Positions 56,838-64,000 of a stretch of 64,000 bases of DNA are shown piece by piece (position 1 is the stretch's first letter; each line of letters begins with the position of its first letter). Source of the stretch: Desulfobulbaceae bacterium (GTDB lineage: Bacteria; Desulfobacterota; Desulfobulbia; Desulfobulbales; SURF-16); the NCBI GenBank assembly GCA_020444175.1, contig JAHLLM010000014.1, positions 45,745-109,744 of the forward strand. The letters are read 5' to 3'. Made by a program: the position numbers and the translations under genes. The notes beneath the pieces were generated by a model. The model ran no database searches. It saw nothing but the letters and a program-made list of their open reading frames with translations, and had not been told where the DNA came from.

Positions 56838-57593
56838 GTGCGTTTTCAGAAACTTGTCTTCACTCTGTTTTTTTTGACATGCTTTTCCATCTGGCAAAGT
56901 GTTGCCCTTGCCGATTGCAGTTGCAGCGTAAACAGCAGTCTGCAGTTCGGAGTAGAATTTGCAGCCTCAACGTGTCCTCCGGAAGGGGCATCAGATTCCA
57001 CCGGCTATACGTATACTGATTACAGAATACTCTGCAGCGGTTCGCATATTTACCGTTTTCCTTATCCCGCTGTGAGCAGTCAGACGCCAAGCATCCTGGG
57101 AGGGACATTTGCCTCTTCGGGCTATAAGGTCCTCCGCAATCCTGCCGGGACACACTTCATCATGGTTTTTTCCTGGTACAACGGCACGGTGGCGGGAGTC
57201 GATACGAGCAGCGTGCCTGCCGGCAGCATTTATACCTCGGAAACACTGAATGAATATTGCGCTCCTATCCCGTCCGGCATGACCGATAATGATGGAGATA
57301 AATTCCCCACCTGCCTGGACTGCAATGATGATGATCCCGCTCTTTCTTATGGTTGCCCTCCCCCTCTGCAAAAGGACAAAAATCTCGGCAGACAATGCAA
57401 GGCAAACACCTTGTTCGGCAACCCTATTAATGTCGCTACAGGCAACAAATACCATGAAGAAAAAGACTTTGTTCTGACTGGACCGTCCCCTGATATTTCC
57501 CTGTCATTACCCTGTCATTACGCCGACACTATAACAGTCAATCAGGCGAAATCGGCCCTTTCGGCTATGGCTGGACTTTCTCGTATGGCTTGA
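56838..57593 (+). CDS. Rhs protein, N-terminal part (frame-shifted)
   Basis: A 251-codon frame: signal peptide (LVFTLFFLTCFSIWQSVALA), a cysteine-containing N-terminal domain, a short calcium loop (MTDNDGDKFPTCLDCNDDDP), then NTLFGNPINVATGNKYHEEKDF, the DUF6531-like entry to Rhs repeats. After SPDISLSLP the frame becomes nonsense and ends at 57593. With one unit of the 11-bp duplication at 57499-57520 removed, the reading continues as LRRHYNSQSGEIGPFGYGWT and joins the next frame. So the gene 56838-61387 was originally one of about 1500 codons. Confidence 0.82.
   Translation: MRFQKLVFTLFFLTCFSIWQSVALADCSCSVNSSLQFGVEFAASTCPPEGASDSTGYTYTDYRILCSGSHIYRFPYPAVSSQTPSILGGTFASSGYKVLRNPAGTHFIMVFSWYNGTVAGVDTSSVPAGSIYTSETLNEYCAPIPSGMTDNDGDKFPTCLDCNDDDPALSYGCPPPLQKDKNLGRQCKANTLFGNPINVATGNKYHEEKDFVLTGPSPDISLSLPCHYADTITVNQAKSALSAMAGLSRMA
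57499..57520 (+). repeat. 11-bp tandem duplication causing the rhs frameshift
   Basis: CCCTGTCATTA occurs twice without a gap (57499-57509 and 57510-57520). Eleven is not a multiple of three, so the extra unit shifts the frame; deleting it restores the Rhs consensus. Confidence 0.9.
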
Positions 57594-60500
57594 GGCTTGA
57601 TTTTACTGGTGACAAAATAATCGCCTGGAGGGAAGACGGCAAAGCCATCTACTTCGATGCGATAAGCCTTGAGGCCGAGTCCGGTTCCAGGGAAAAACTG
57701 CGTGATAACGGAGACGGCTCCTTTTCCCTGGTCAGAGTCAATGCCACCGAAGAAACCTATGACAGCTCTGGAAAACTCGTATCCATTGCCGACCGGAATG
57801 GCAACACCCTGACCATGTCATATCAGTTGGATCAGCTCGCTTCCGTCAGCGACAACTTTGGCCGCTCTATCATTTTTACCTTTAATAATGACGGATTTAT
57901 AGAAACGGCCATTGTCAACGGCAGCCTTTCCTATCAGTATCAGTATGACGGCGACGGCAACCAGACGGGCATTACGTATCCCGATGCCACCTCCAAAGAG
58001 TATCTGTACGAAGACGCCAACGACCTGCACAATCTCACCGGCATCATTGATGAAAGAGGTATTCGTATTGGAAGTTATGACTATGACGTAAATGATCGTG
58101 CAACATTGTCAAGCGGGCCAGATAATAACAAGCGAATCGATGTCGTTTATGAGGTTGACAATGATCCCAACACAACCCAGGTCACAAACAGCAGAGGGGA
58201 TGTCACCACTTTGCAGCGAAACGTCATACAGGGAGTTGCCTTAGCCGCGTCAATTACCGGTCCGGGGTGCAGTTCCTGCACAGGCGGCAACAAAGTATAC
58301 AGCTGGGACGCACAAACCCTGCAGATGCTGGCTGAGACTGACGGGGAAGGCAACATGACAACCTTCAGTTATGACAGTCGCGGGAATATGGTAACCAAGA
58401 CTGAAGGGGCAGGAACTGTAGACGAACGAACCATATCCTATACCTACCACCCTGATTTTAACCTGGTTACGGAAATCAGCAGAGAGAGTGTCGACAGTCC
58501 GGGAAATGCCACTACAACCGCCATGACCTATGACAGCCATGGCAACCTTATCCAAAAAGAGATGAACGGCTTTGTGGGCGGCCTGCCGCAAACCATATCC
58601 ACTTCCTACACGTACAACTCCTCTGGACAACCGACCTCCATCGACGGTCCACGAACTGATGTAAGCGATGTGGTCACCTTTGATTACTTTGCCAATGATC
58701 CGGCCCAGGGACTTAACCGCGGCCAGCTCATGAAAAACACTGACCCTATTGGGCACGAAACCGCATTCAGCCTTTATAATGCTTTTGGCAAACCGCAACA
58801 CATCGTTAATCAAAGTGGCGTTATTACTGTTTTGCAATACTCTGACAGAGGTTTTCTTGCATCAAGAACCACGGCAGATTTGACAACCTCCTATTTACGA
58901 GACAATGCTGGAAATTTGACAAAAATCGAGCCCCCAGGCCCCGGCGCCTTATTCTATTCATATACCGATGCGGGCCGGCTTTCTGAAATACAAGACAACA
59001 ACGGCAATTCCATTTCTTATATGTATGACACCGAAGGCAATAGAATCAGGCACGAAATCCGTGATCCAGAAGGAATACTGCGTAAAGCAACCGATTACCA
59101 GTACGATGCCTACAACCGGCTGCAGAAAATTATCCGCCCGGACAGCCTTTTTCAGGAATTTCATTATGACAATGCCGGCAACCGGATAGAGCAAATTGAC
59201 GAAGCAGGCTTGGCAACAGATTTTACGTTTGATTCGCTCAACCGATTGAAAACCACAACCGAAACAGAAAGCACAGCAACCTCCTTTACCTACGACAGCC
59301 ATGACAATTTGATCTCGCTTGTAAATGCCGAAGGACAGACAACAAGTTCTCTTTTTGATGATTTTGGGCGTAATATTCTTTTAAATTCTCCAGACTCCGG
59401 CATCACTTCATATAGTTATGACGAGGCAGGAAACCGTATTTCCACAACCGATGCCAATGGCATCACTATAACTTATGAATATGATGTTTTAAATCGCCTT
59501 ACAGCAATTCAACGTCCTCATTCCGGACAAATATTATTCTCCTATGATGAAGGGTTATATGGCAAAGGCAAGCTTACCGGCATGAGCGATCCGGAAAGCC
59601 GAGCGTCCTTTCGGTATGATGCATATGGACGTCTGATTACTGAACTGACGGAAGTTGAAGGGAAGATATACAGAATGGAATATCGCTATGATGAAAGCGG
59701 CTTGCTTAGCGAAATGACCTACCCCGGAGGCCGTAAAGTAACTTACGAACGTGACCAGTCTGGAAATATATCCGCAATAAAAGCGGTTATTAACGGAGCG
59801 CAGCACACTTTGGCGGGACAGATCGGCTATCAGCCATTCGGGCCTGCCAATTTCGCCCTGCTGGGCAACGGCCTTGCGGTCAATAAGACATACAACCAGT
59901 CCTATGAACTGACTGCCATGCAGGCTGGTGGTCAATTAAACAAATCCTTGACCTATGAGCCCGGCTCGCTGGTAGATGAGATCATTGACAACATAAATAC
60001 GGACCACAATCAAAGCTTTGACTATGACTCCCTCAGGCGGCTGTCAACTGCCCAGGGCATATACGGCACAACAGGCTTTGCTTATGACAAGATAGGAAAC
60101 CGCCAGTCTACTGCTATCAACGAGGATACATACGATTATACCTATCAAACAGCAAGCAGTATTCTACTGGATATCAGCGGCCCCGAACAAACAACATTTA
60201 CCCATGATGCCCATGGCAATGTCACGGGACGCAATACCCAGCATTTTGAATATAACGACAATAACCGCTTGCACAAAGCATGGCAGGACGGGATATTACA
60301 GGCCAGTTATTTTTACAACGGCTTTGGACAAAGGACAGTAAAAAAGTTGAGCGATGAAACGATCATCTTTCATTATGACCTTGCCGGCAATCTCATCAGT
60401 GAGGATAATATCACCACAGCCATTCAGAAAGATTATATTTATCGCGACAACATGCTACTGGCCATGGTGACTTCGGATTACAGTGAGACAAACATTTTTG

Positions 60501-61387
60501 ACAATGACCGGGATGGAGACATTGACGGCAGCGATTTGGCAACCGCTTTATTTTCAGAAACACCCAATCTTCCTCTTCTAGCCGCAGGTTTCGGCAAAAC
60601 CGATTGTCCTCTGCCAACCGAAAATGTATTCTATTACCATACAGACCATCTGGGGACTCCGCTCCTTATGACAGACGATTCCGCCACTGTTGCCTGGCAG
60701 GCAGACTACGAGCCCTTCGGAAATGCTACCGTAAACCCGGCTTCAACAGTGGTGAACAACCTCCGTTTTCCGGGCCAGTATTTTGATGCAGAGACGGGGC
60801 TGCATTATAATTGGCAAAGATATTATGATCCGGGGACCGGTCGTTACTTAACCCCTGATCCGATTGGCTTGGATGGCGGGATTAATCCTTATCTTTATAC
60901 CAACCAAAATCCCATTAATGCAATTGATCCTAAAGGATTGGCATATTCGCCTGCAGGAGAACATGATATGAGTTGGGAAACTCTTCACCCTCCAGCATCT
61001 GCTGTTCCTCCTGATGGTGGATTGACCTTTTGTTTAAATAATGCTGAATGGTCTGAAGATAAAAATGGCTGCCGCTACGTGTGTTGGTCTCTAACGACCG
61101 ATTTAATAGGAGCTGGTGCGCAAGCAAATCTTCATAATCCGACAAAAGGTTCACCTTTGAGCTTCCAGATTGGTGTTGGTCACTATGGTGGTGTTGGTGG
61201 TGATGTAGGCGGCATGTACAGTAATGGGAAGTGGAGTACGCCTAATTTGACAGGTTCACTTGGTCTTTCAGTTGGGTTGCCTGTAGGAGTAAGTGCTAGA
61301 ATGGTTTGCTGGAAAATTACAGAAACCGGAGATGATGGATGTCCTTGTCCAGAAGCACCAAGCAAAAGTTTTTTTGGGACCCACTAA
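57590..61387 (+). CDS. Rhs/YD-repeat polymorphic toxin, main part
   Basis: 1265 codons of YD repeats (DRNGNTLTMSYQLDQL; DSLNRLKTTTETES; YDAYGRLITELTEVEGK...), which form a shell around a toxin tip. A dockerin-like calcium loop (DNDRDGDIDGSDLATAL, about residue 970) interrupts the repeats near the end. The Rhs core ends RYYDPGTGRYLTPDPIGLDG...NAIDPKGL (about 1080-1117). The last 150 residues are the variable tip, Gly-rich with several Cys and no family I recognise. The listed start is only where the open frame begins; codons upstream belong to the shifted N-terminal part. The next gene may be the immunity gene. Confidence 0.85.
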   Translation: MRLDFTGDKIIAWREDGKAIYFDAISLEAESGSREKLRDNGDGSFSLVRVNATEETYDSSGKLVSIADRNGNTLTMSYQLDQLASVSDNFGRSIIFTFNNDGFIETAIVNGSLSYQYQYDGDGNQTGITYPDATSKEYLYEDANDLHNLTGIIDERGIRIGSYDYDVNDRATLSSGPDNNKRIDVVYEVDNDPNTTQVTNSRGDVTTLQRNVIQGVALAASITGPGCSSCTGGNKVYSWDAQTLQMLAETDGEGNMTTFSYDSRGNMVTKTEGAGTVDERTISYTYHPDFNLVTEISRESVDSPGNATTTAMTYDSHGNLIQKEMNGFVGGLPQTISTSYTYNSSGQPTSIDGPRTDVSDVVTFDYFANDPAQGLNRGQLMKNTDPIGHETAFSLYNAFGKPQHIVNQSGVITVLQYSDRGFLASRTTADLTTSYLRDNAGNLTKIEPPGPGALFYSYTDAGRLSEIQDNNGNSISYMYDTEGNRIRHEIRDPEGILRKATDYQYDAYNRLQKIIRPDSLFQEFHYDNAGNRIEQIDEAGLATDFTFDSLNRLKTTTETESTATSFTYDSHDNLISLVNAEGQTTSSLFDDFGRNILLNSPDSGITSYSYDEAGNRISTTDANGITITYEYDVLNRLTAIQRPHSGQILFSYDEGLYGKGKLTGMSDPESRASFRYDAYGRLITELTEVEGKIYRMEYRYDESGLLSEMTYPGGRKVTYERDQSGNISAIKAVINGAQHTLAGQIGYQPFGPANFALLGNGLAVNKTYNQSYELTAMQAGGQLNKSLTYEPGSLVDEIIDNINTDHNQSFDYDSLRRLSTAQGIYGTTGFAYDKIGNRQSTAINEDTYDYTYQTASSILLDISGPEQTTFTHDAHGNVTGRNTQHFEYNDNNRLHKAWQDGILQASYFYNGFGQRTVKKLSDETIIFHYDLAGNLISEDNITTAIQKDYIYRDNMLLAMVTSDYSETNIFDNDRDGDIDGSDLATALFSETPNLPLLAAGFGKTDCPLPTENVFYYHTDHLGTPLLMTDDSATVAWQADYEPFGNATVNPASTVVNNLRFPGQYFDAETGLHYNWQRYYDPGTGRYLTPDPIGLDGGINPYLYTNQNPINAIDPKGLAYSPAGEHDMSWETLHPPASAVPPDGGLTFCLNNAEWSEDKNGCRYVCWSLTTDLIGAGAQANLHNPTKGSPLSFQIGVGHYGGVGGDVGGMYSNGKWSTPNLTGSLGLSVGLPVGVSARMVCWKITETGDDGCPCPEAPSKSFFGTH

Positions 61388-61388
61388 A

Positions 61389-61847
61389 ATGAGCAATCTA
61401 GATATTAACAATATAGATCGGTTTCATGATGATCTCTATGGTAAATTACCTGGTTTTTCCATAAAAGATGTCTATGAGAAGATTCTCTCTCACCCGATCC
61501 AGTATCTATGGGCTAATAACTATTTAAAGAAATTATTTTTCTTTACAGTTTTCCCATTTTTTCTTGGTGTGTTTGCGTTTAATAAATTTATCTCAGAGCA
61601 TGGAACCCTGGGAAAGTATTTTGAATTGTTAATAGTTTTGGCTCTAATTTGGATATGGTTCAACAGGAATACATTTTTTGTCCTTATTAAGTTTTTGATG
61701 CTGTCATATGCCTTTTTCCCCTATGGAAATATCTATTATCATGTCACGGGAAAACTTATACATGTCTTTTTTGTTAAGGTTCTATTGGGTGTTGTTTTCG
61801 CATTAGCGTCTGTGCAGATAATCTTTCAGGTGGTATCAGCAGGATAA
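61389..61847 (+). CDS. Four-helix membrane protein, candidate immunity protein
   Basis: A 152-residue protein starting MSNLDINNIDRFHDDLYGKL, 1 base after the rhs stop. Four hydrophobic helices are visible (about 49-64, 77-92, 94-108 and 125-149: LFFFTVFPFFLGVFAF; YFELLIVLALIWIWF; FFVLIKFLMLSYAFF; LIHVFFVKVLLGVVFALASV). A position directly behind a variable Rhs tip is the usual place for the immunity gene. A membrane immunity protein would suit a tip acting at the membrane, but no experimental or family support is visible. Confidence 0.68.
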   Translation: MSNLDINNIDRFHDDLYGKLPGFSIKDVYEKILSHPIQYLWANNYLKKLFFFTVFPFFLGVFAFNKFISEHGTLGKYFELLIVLALIWIWFNRNTFFVLIKFLMLSYAFFPYGNIYYHVTGKLIHVFFVKVLLGVVFALASVQIIFQVVSAG

Positions 61848-62220
61848 CAGAGAGAATCTGGAATGGCGGGATGCAAAAGATAATCTGATAAAATAAGTGG
61901 TTAGCGGATATTGTGCTGAGCTATGTTGCATAAAATCCCTTATGTTTGGATGCGGCGTGGCCAGTGGCCGTACCTTGCTTGGCCCGCATTAAACATAACC
62001 CCATTTTATGCGCCCGCCAGGGACGGCATCAATGCGCAGCCGCCGGACATAGCCTGCACAAAATATGACAACCACATACCATGAACCCCTTGAGGGGTTT
62101 GGGGTGATCATCTGAAGCCGGGCTGCGAGCGCAGGAAGCGGAAGACGCGATAGCGGCTGAAGCCCGAGCACGTCAGACCTTCCGCATCCTATCTCTCTGC
62201 CCCTTTCAGGAAAGTGTCAA
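61848..62220. other. Intergenic region before the orphan Rhs tip
   Basis: These 373 bases contain an imperfect inverted repeat (61928-62011) and a GC-rich stretch of short dyads around 62110-62170 without an open frame. No gene is called. No Rhs core sequence precedes the orphan tip. Confidence 0.45.
61928..62011. repeat. Imperfect long inverted repeat
   Basis: GCATAAAAT...TTATGTTT..ATGCGG (61928-61955) pairs with CCCGCAT.AAACATAA....ATTTTATGC (61983-62011), with bulges. It resembles a folded recombination or REP-like element but lacks attC core boxes. Confidence 0.5.
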
Positions 62221-62652
62221 TCGTTCTCAGGAGAGCCTTTTAAGGCACTTGGACTTGATGTTGTTGGTGCCGCTCTACCCTTTGCAACAGGACTTGGCAC
62301 AGCGTATAAAGTATCAAAGGGAGGAGATGAACTAGTCGATCTGTATCGCGCTGTTGGCCCAGACGAGCTAGCTGATATACAGAAAAGTGACATTTTCCGA
62401 GCAAGTCCGTATGGTTCAGAAGGAAAGTATTTCACAACTTCAGGTGAGCAAGCTTCAGCATATGCAAAAGAGGCAGTTACAAATTTTGGGGACGCACCTT
62501 ACACCATAGTTCAGACTCAAGCTCCTCGAAGTTTAGTGGAAGCTCCTGGGGCTTCTGCTACTGTAGAGAAAGGGATTCAAGCATACGTCATACCCAACAA
62601 GTCTTTGCCAAATTTGTCGCCCTCTGTCCTGAATTATTCACCTCTTCCCTAA
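62221..62652 (+). pseudogene. Orphan Rhs C-terminal toxin tip
   Basis: A coherent 143-codon frame without a start codon: GLDVVGAALPFATGLGTAYK, then LVDLYRAVGPDELADIQKSD, FRASPYGSEGKYFTTSGEQA and a stop after VLNYSPLP. The YRAV...GKYFTTS pattern resembles ADP-ribosyltransferase-like or related tips of Rhs and other polymorphic toxins; this is a tentative match. It has no signal and no Rhs core in front, as in displaced tips that serve as a reservoir for recombination with the main gene. It is followed by its own candidate immunity gene. Confidence 0.68.
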
Positions 62653-62671
62653 AGGAACTAAAGGAAAACCA

Positions 62672-62989
62672 ATGGAAACCGCAATAGCGAGAATCCGATT
62701 AAAGGCAACTGAAGAAGGCGGCAAACGTTCACCGGTGGGTCTCGGAGGTGATTTTGGATGCCCAGTCTTCTTCAGGGATGTGGAAGCCTTGTCTGAACAT
62801 GGGTACGATTGCCGCCTATTATTACAGCGAGTTGGCAAAACTATTGCCCCCGGCGATACAGCGGAGAACATTCCGTTGGCGTTTTTGTCACCCGAAGAAG
62901 TATTCCCTCATTTGCGGATTGGTGTGCGTTTCCAACTTTGGGAGGCAGGAGAAATCGGCGAAGGGGAGATCACAGAAATTCCTGGCTAG
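62672..62989 (+). CDS. Candidate immunity protein of the orphan Rhs tip
   Basis: A 105-residue soluble protein, METAIARIRLKATEEGGKRS...GYDCRLLLQRVGKTIAPGDTAE...GVRFQLWEAGEIGEGEITEIPG. The pattern (R.RLK.TEEGGR.P....F......G....L..G...V.F....G..F.L.E....GEG.I) resembles the beta-barrel of translation-factor domain-2-like proteins, seen in a group of small unnamed proteins near toxins. The ATG is 20 bases after the toxin stop with AAAGGAAAA upstream. The immunity role is inferred from position. Confidence 0.6.
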   Translation: METAIARIRLKATEEGGKRSPVGLGGDFGCPVFFRDVEALSEHGYDCRLLLQRVGKTIAPGDTAENIPLAFLSPEEVFPHLRIGVRFQLWEAGEIGEGEITEIPG

Positions 62990-63051
62990 GAGTCTGTCGG
63001 AGAACTAATTTCTCCCACAAAAAAGGGGACGCATTTATTTTTTGAATCTAA

Positions 63052-63079
63052 GGCGGTTGAGATTGTTATCTTAACCGCC
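63052..63079 (+). terminator. Hairpin after the candidate immunity gene
   Basis: GGCGGTT-g-AGAT and ATCT-t-AACCGCC form a stem around TGTT, followed by ATTTTCGTTTT. Likely rho-independent. Confidence 0.6.
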
Positions 63080-63084
63080 ATTTT

Positions 63085-63171
63085 CGTTTTCCGGGCCAGT
63101 ATTTTGATGTGGAAACCGGGTTGCATTATAATTGGAACAGATATTATGCCCCTGCCACCGGACGGTATTTA
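63085..63171 (+). pseudogene. Rhs core fragment
   Basis: 29 codons encode [20 protein letters not shown] then YAPATGRYL, nearly the same as the end of the main Rhs core (60766 onward). The similarity stops at GRYL, where DPIGL should follow, and unrelated sequence leading to the transposase begins. It shows that Rhs ends were duplicated in this locus. Confidence 0.8.
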
Positions 63172-63286
63172 GTCGTTCCTGAAAAACCATTCAACATGCT
63201 GAAATAACGAGAAAAACGACGGGGAATATGCTATAATCTTTGCAAGATTATCACCTCATAAGTCACCTTTTCTTGCAAATTTTACT

Positions 63287-63967
63287 ATGAAACCGACTGT
63301 ATCCCCTATTGATGACCCCCAGATGGATTTGTTTAAAACGGAACTTTCCGCAATTATTGATCTCAACCATCCGTTTGCGAAACTTGCCGCGGTTGTGGAT
63401 TGGGCTGAACTGGAAAAAGTCTTTGGAGAATCATACTGTGAAGATAATGGCCGGGCAGCCATCGCAACCAGGCTCATGGTTGCCTTGCAATACTTAAAGT
63501 TCACTTATGACCTCAGCGATGAATCGGTAGTCCGCGGTTGGGTGGAGAATCCCTACTGACAGTATTTGTCTGGAATGAAATACTTTCAGCACAAAATGCC
63601 AATTGACCCATCCAGTATGAGCAGATGGCGCCATCGTGTCGGCGAATCTGGAGCAGAAGAGCTTCTTAAGGAAACCATCAAGGCAGGTCTTACGCTTAAG
63701 GCCATAAAGAAGAGCCAGCTGAAAAGAGTCAATGTTGACAGTACTGTCCAGGAGAAGGATATTCGTTTTCCAACCGATGCCAGACTGTACAATCGTGCTC
63801 GTGAACGGTTGGTCAAGGCGGCAGTCGAACGGGAGATCCCCCTTCGGCAAAATTACAATCGCTTAGGGCCACAAAAATTGCTCAAGCAGAGCCGTTACGC
63901 TCATGCCAAGCAGATGAAAAGAGCCCGGAAGTGTACTCGAAACCTGAAACGGTATATGTCAATATAA
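63287..63967 (+). pseudogene. IS5-like transposase, broken
   Basis: The first 90 codons read DDPQMDLFKTELSAIIDLNH...LMVALQYLKFTYDLSDESVV, ending VENPY and a TGA at 63557-63559. The same frame continues QYLSGMKYFQHKMPIDPSSM...RVNVDSTVQEKDIRFPTDAR, an IS5-family N-terminal and DDE region (first catalytic Asp in VDST). Relatives have NPYWQYF here, so TGG has mutated to TGA. A second stop at 63965-63967 comes before the remaining catalytic Asp and Glu; the window ends 33 bases later. Ends of the element could not be set. It disrupts the Rhs fragment next to it. Confidence 0.8.
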
Positions 63968-64000
63968 ATGAGACACCATCTTGGCCAATTTACTGTAGCG

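Noticed and set aside
63557..63559. TGA in the transposase as a selenocysteine codon
   Set aside because: The codon stands where relatives have tryptophan (NPYWQY), and no SECIS-like hairpin follows; a nonsense mutation is simpler.

Overview
The window reads as chromosomal DNA of a Gram-negative deltaproteobacterium (Desulfobacterota, perhaps Desulfobulbales). This is inferred from the style of the proteins, not from a database search. Supporting signs are an HPr/EI pair with no sugar permease nearby, large multi-PAS kinases, cdaA-ybbR-glmM, split trpE/trpG, and an integron integrase remnant of the type I associate with marine deltaproteobacteria.

Layout. 1-6437 (minus): a DUF374 acyltransferase fragment, uvrB and thiL overlapping; a small exported protein; then an unknown gene, HPr and enzyme I. 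7010-10255 (plus): an envelope-stress set of ECF sigma factor, zinc anti-sigma factor and DegP/HtrA protease. 10852-15042: a 1396-residue hybrid kinase. 15155-21086 (minus): an RND efflux operon led by a MarR regulator, with a perfect palindromic operator in front. 21615-24539: a secreted M64-like metalloprotease with HAF, thrombospondin type 3 and dockerin-like segments.

24787-29236 is a relic chromosomal integron. A truncated intI remnant diverges from a 67-bp hairpin and an attI-like core. Four gene cassettes follow, each closed by an attC-like site whose outer box is complementary to that cassette's own first bases. Cargo: an unknown protein, two small membrane-associated proteins, a one-helix coiled-coil protein and a fatty-acid desaturase. 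Next come a FIST sensor with a histidine kinase (29440-31668), a DUF418 membrane protein, an aldo/keto reductase and two toxin-antitoxin pairs, in a zone full of short mobile elements. Three families can be delimited to the base: a 101-bp element (three copies), a 183-bp element (two copies) and a 143-169-bp element (two copies). One 101-bp copy sits inside a 183-bp copy between trpC and trpF.

37784-56807 is mostly core metabolism: an aminotransferase; the trpEGDC-F operon (minus); rpsT; cdaA-ybbR-glmM-tlyA; an SH3 protein; a MrfA-type helicase fused to a MrfB/YprB-like exonuclease; a prephenate dehydratase-dehydrogenase fusion; a DUF445 protein; and a ComEA-like protein.

56838-64000 is an Rhs polymorphic-toxin locus. 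The main rhs gene is split by an 11-bp tandem duplication. Its variable tip is followed by a four-helix membrane protein that may be the immunity protein. Downstream are an orphan Rhs tip with its own candidate immunity gene, a stray Rhs-core fragment and a broken IS5-like transposase.
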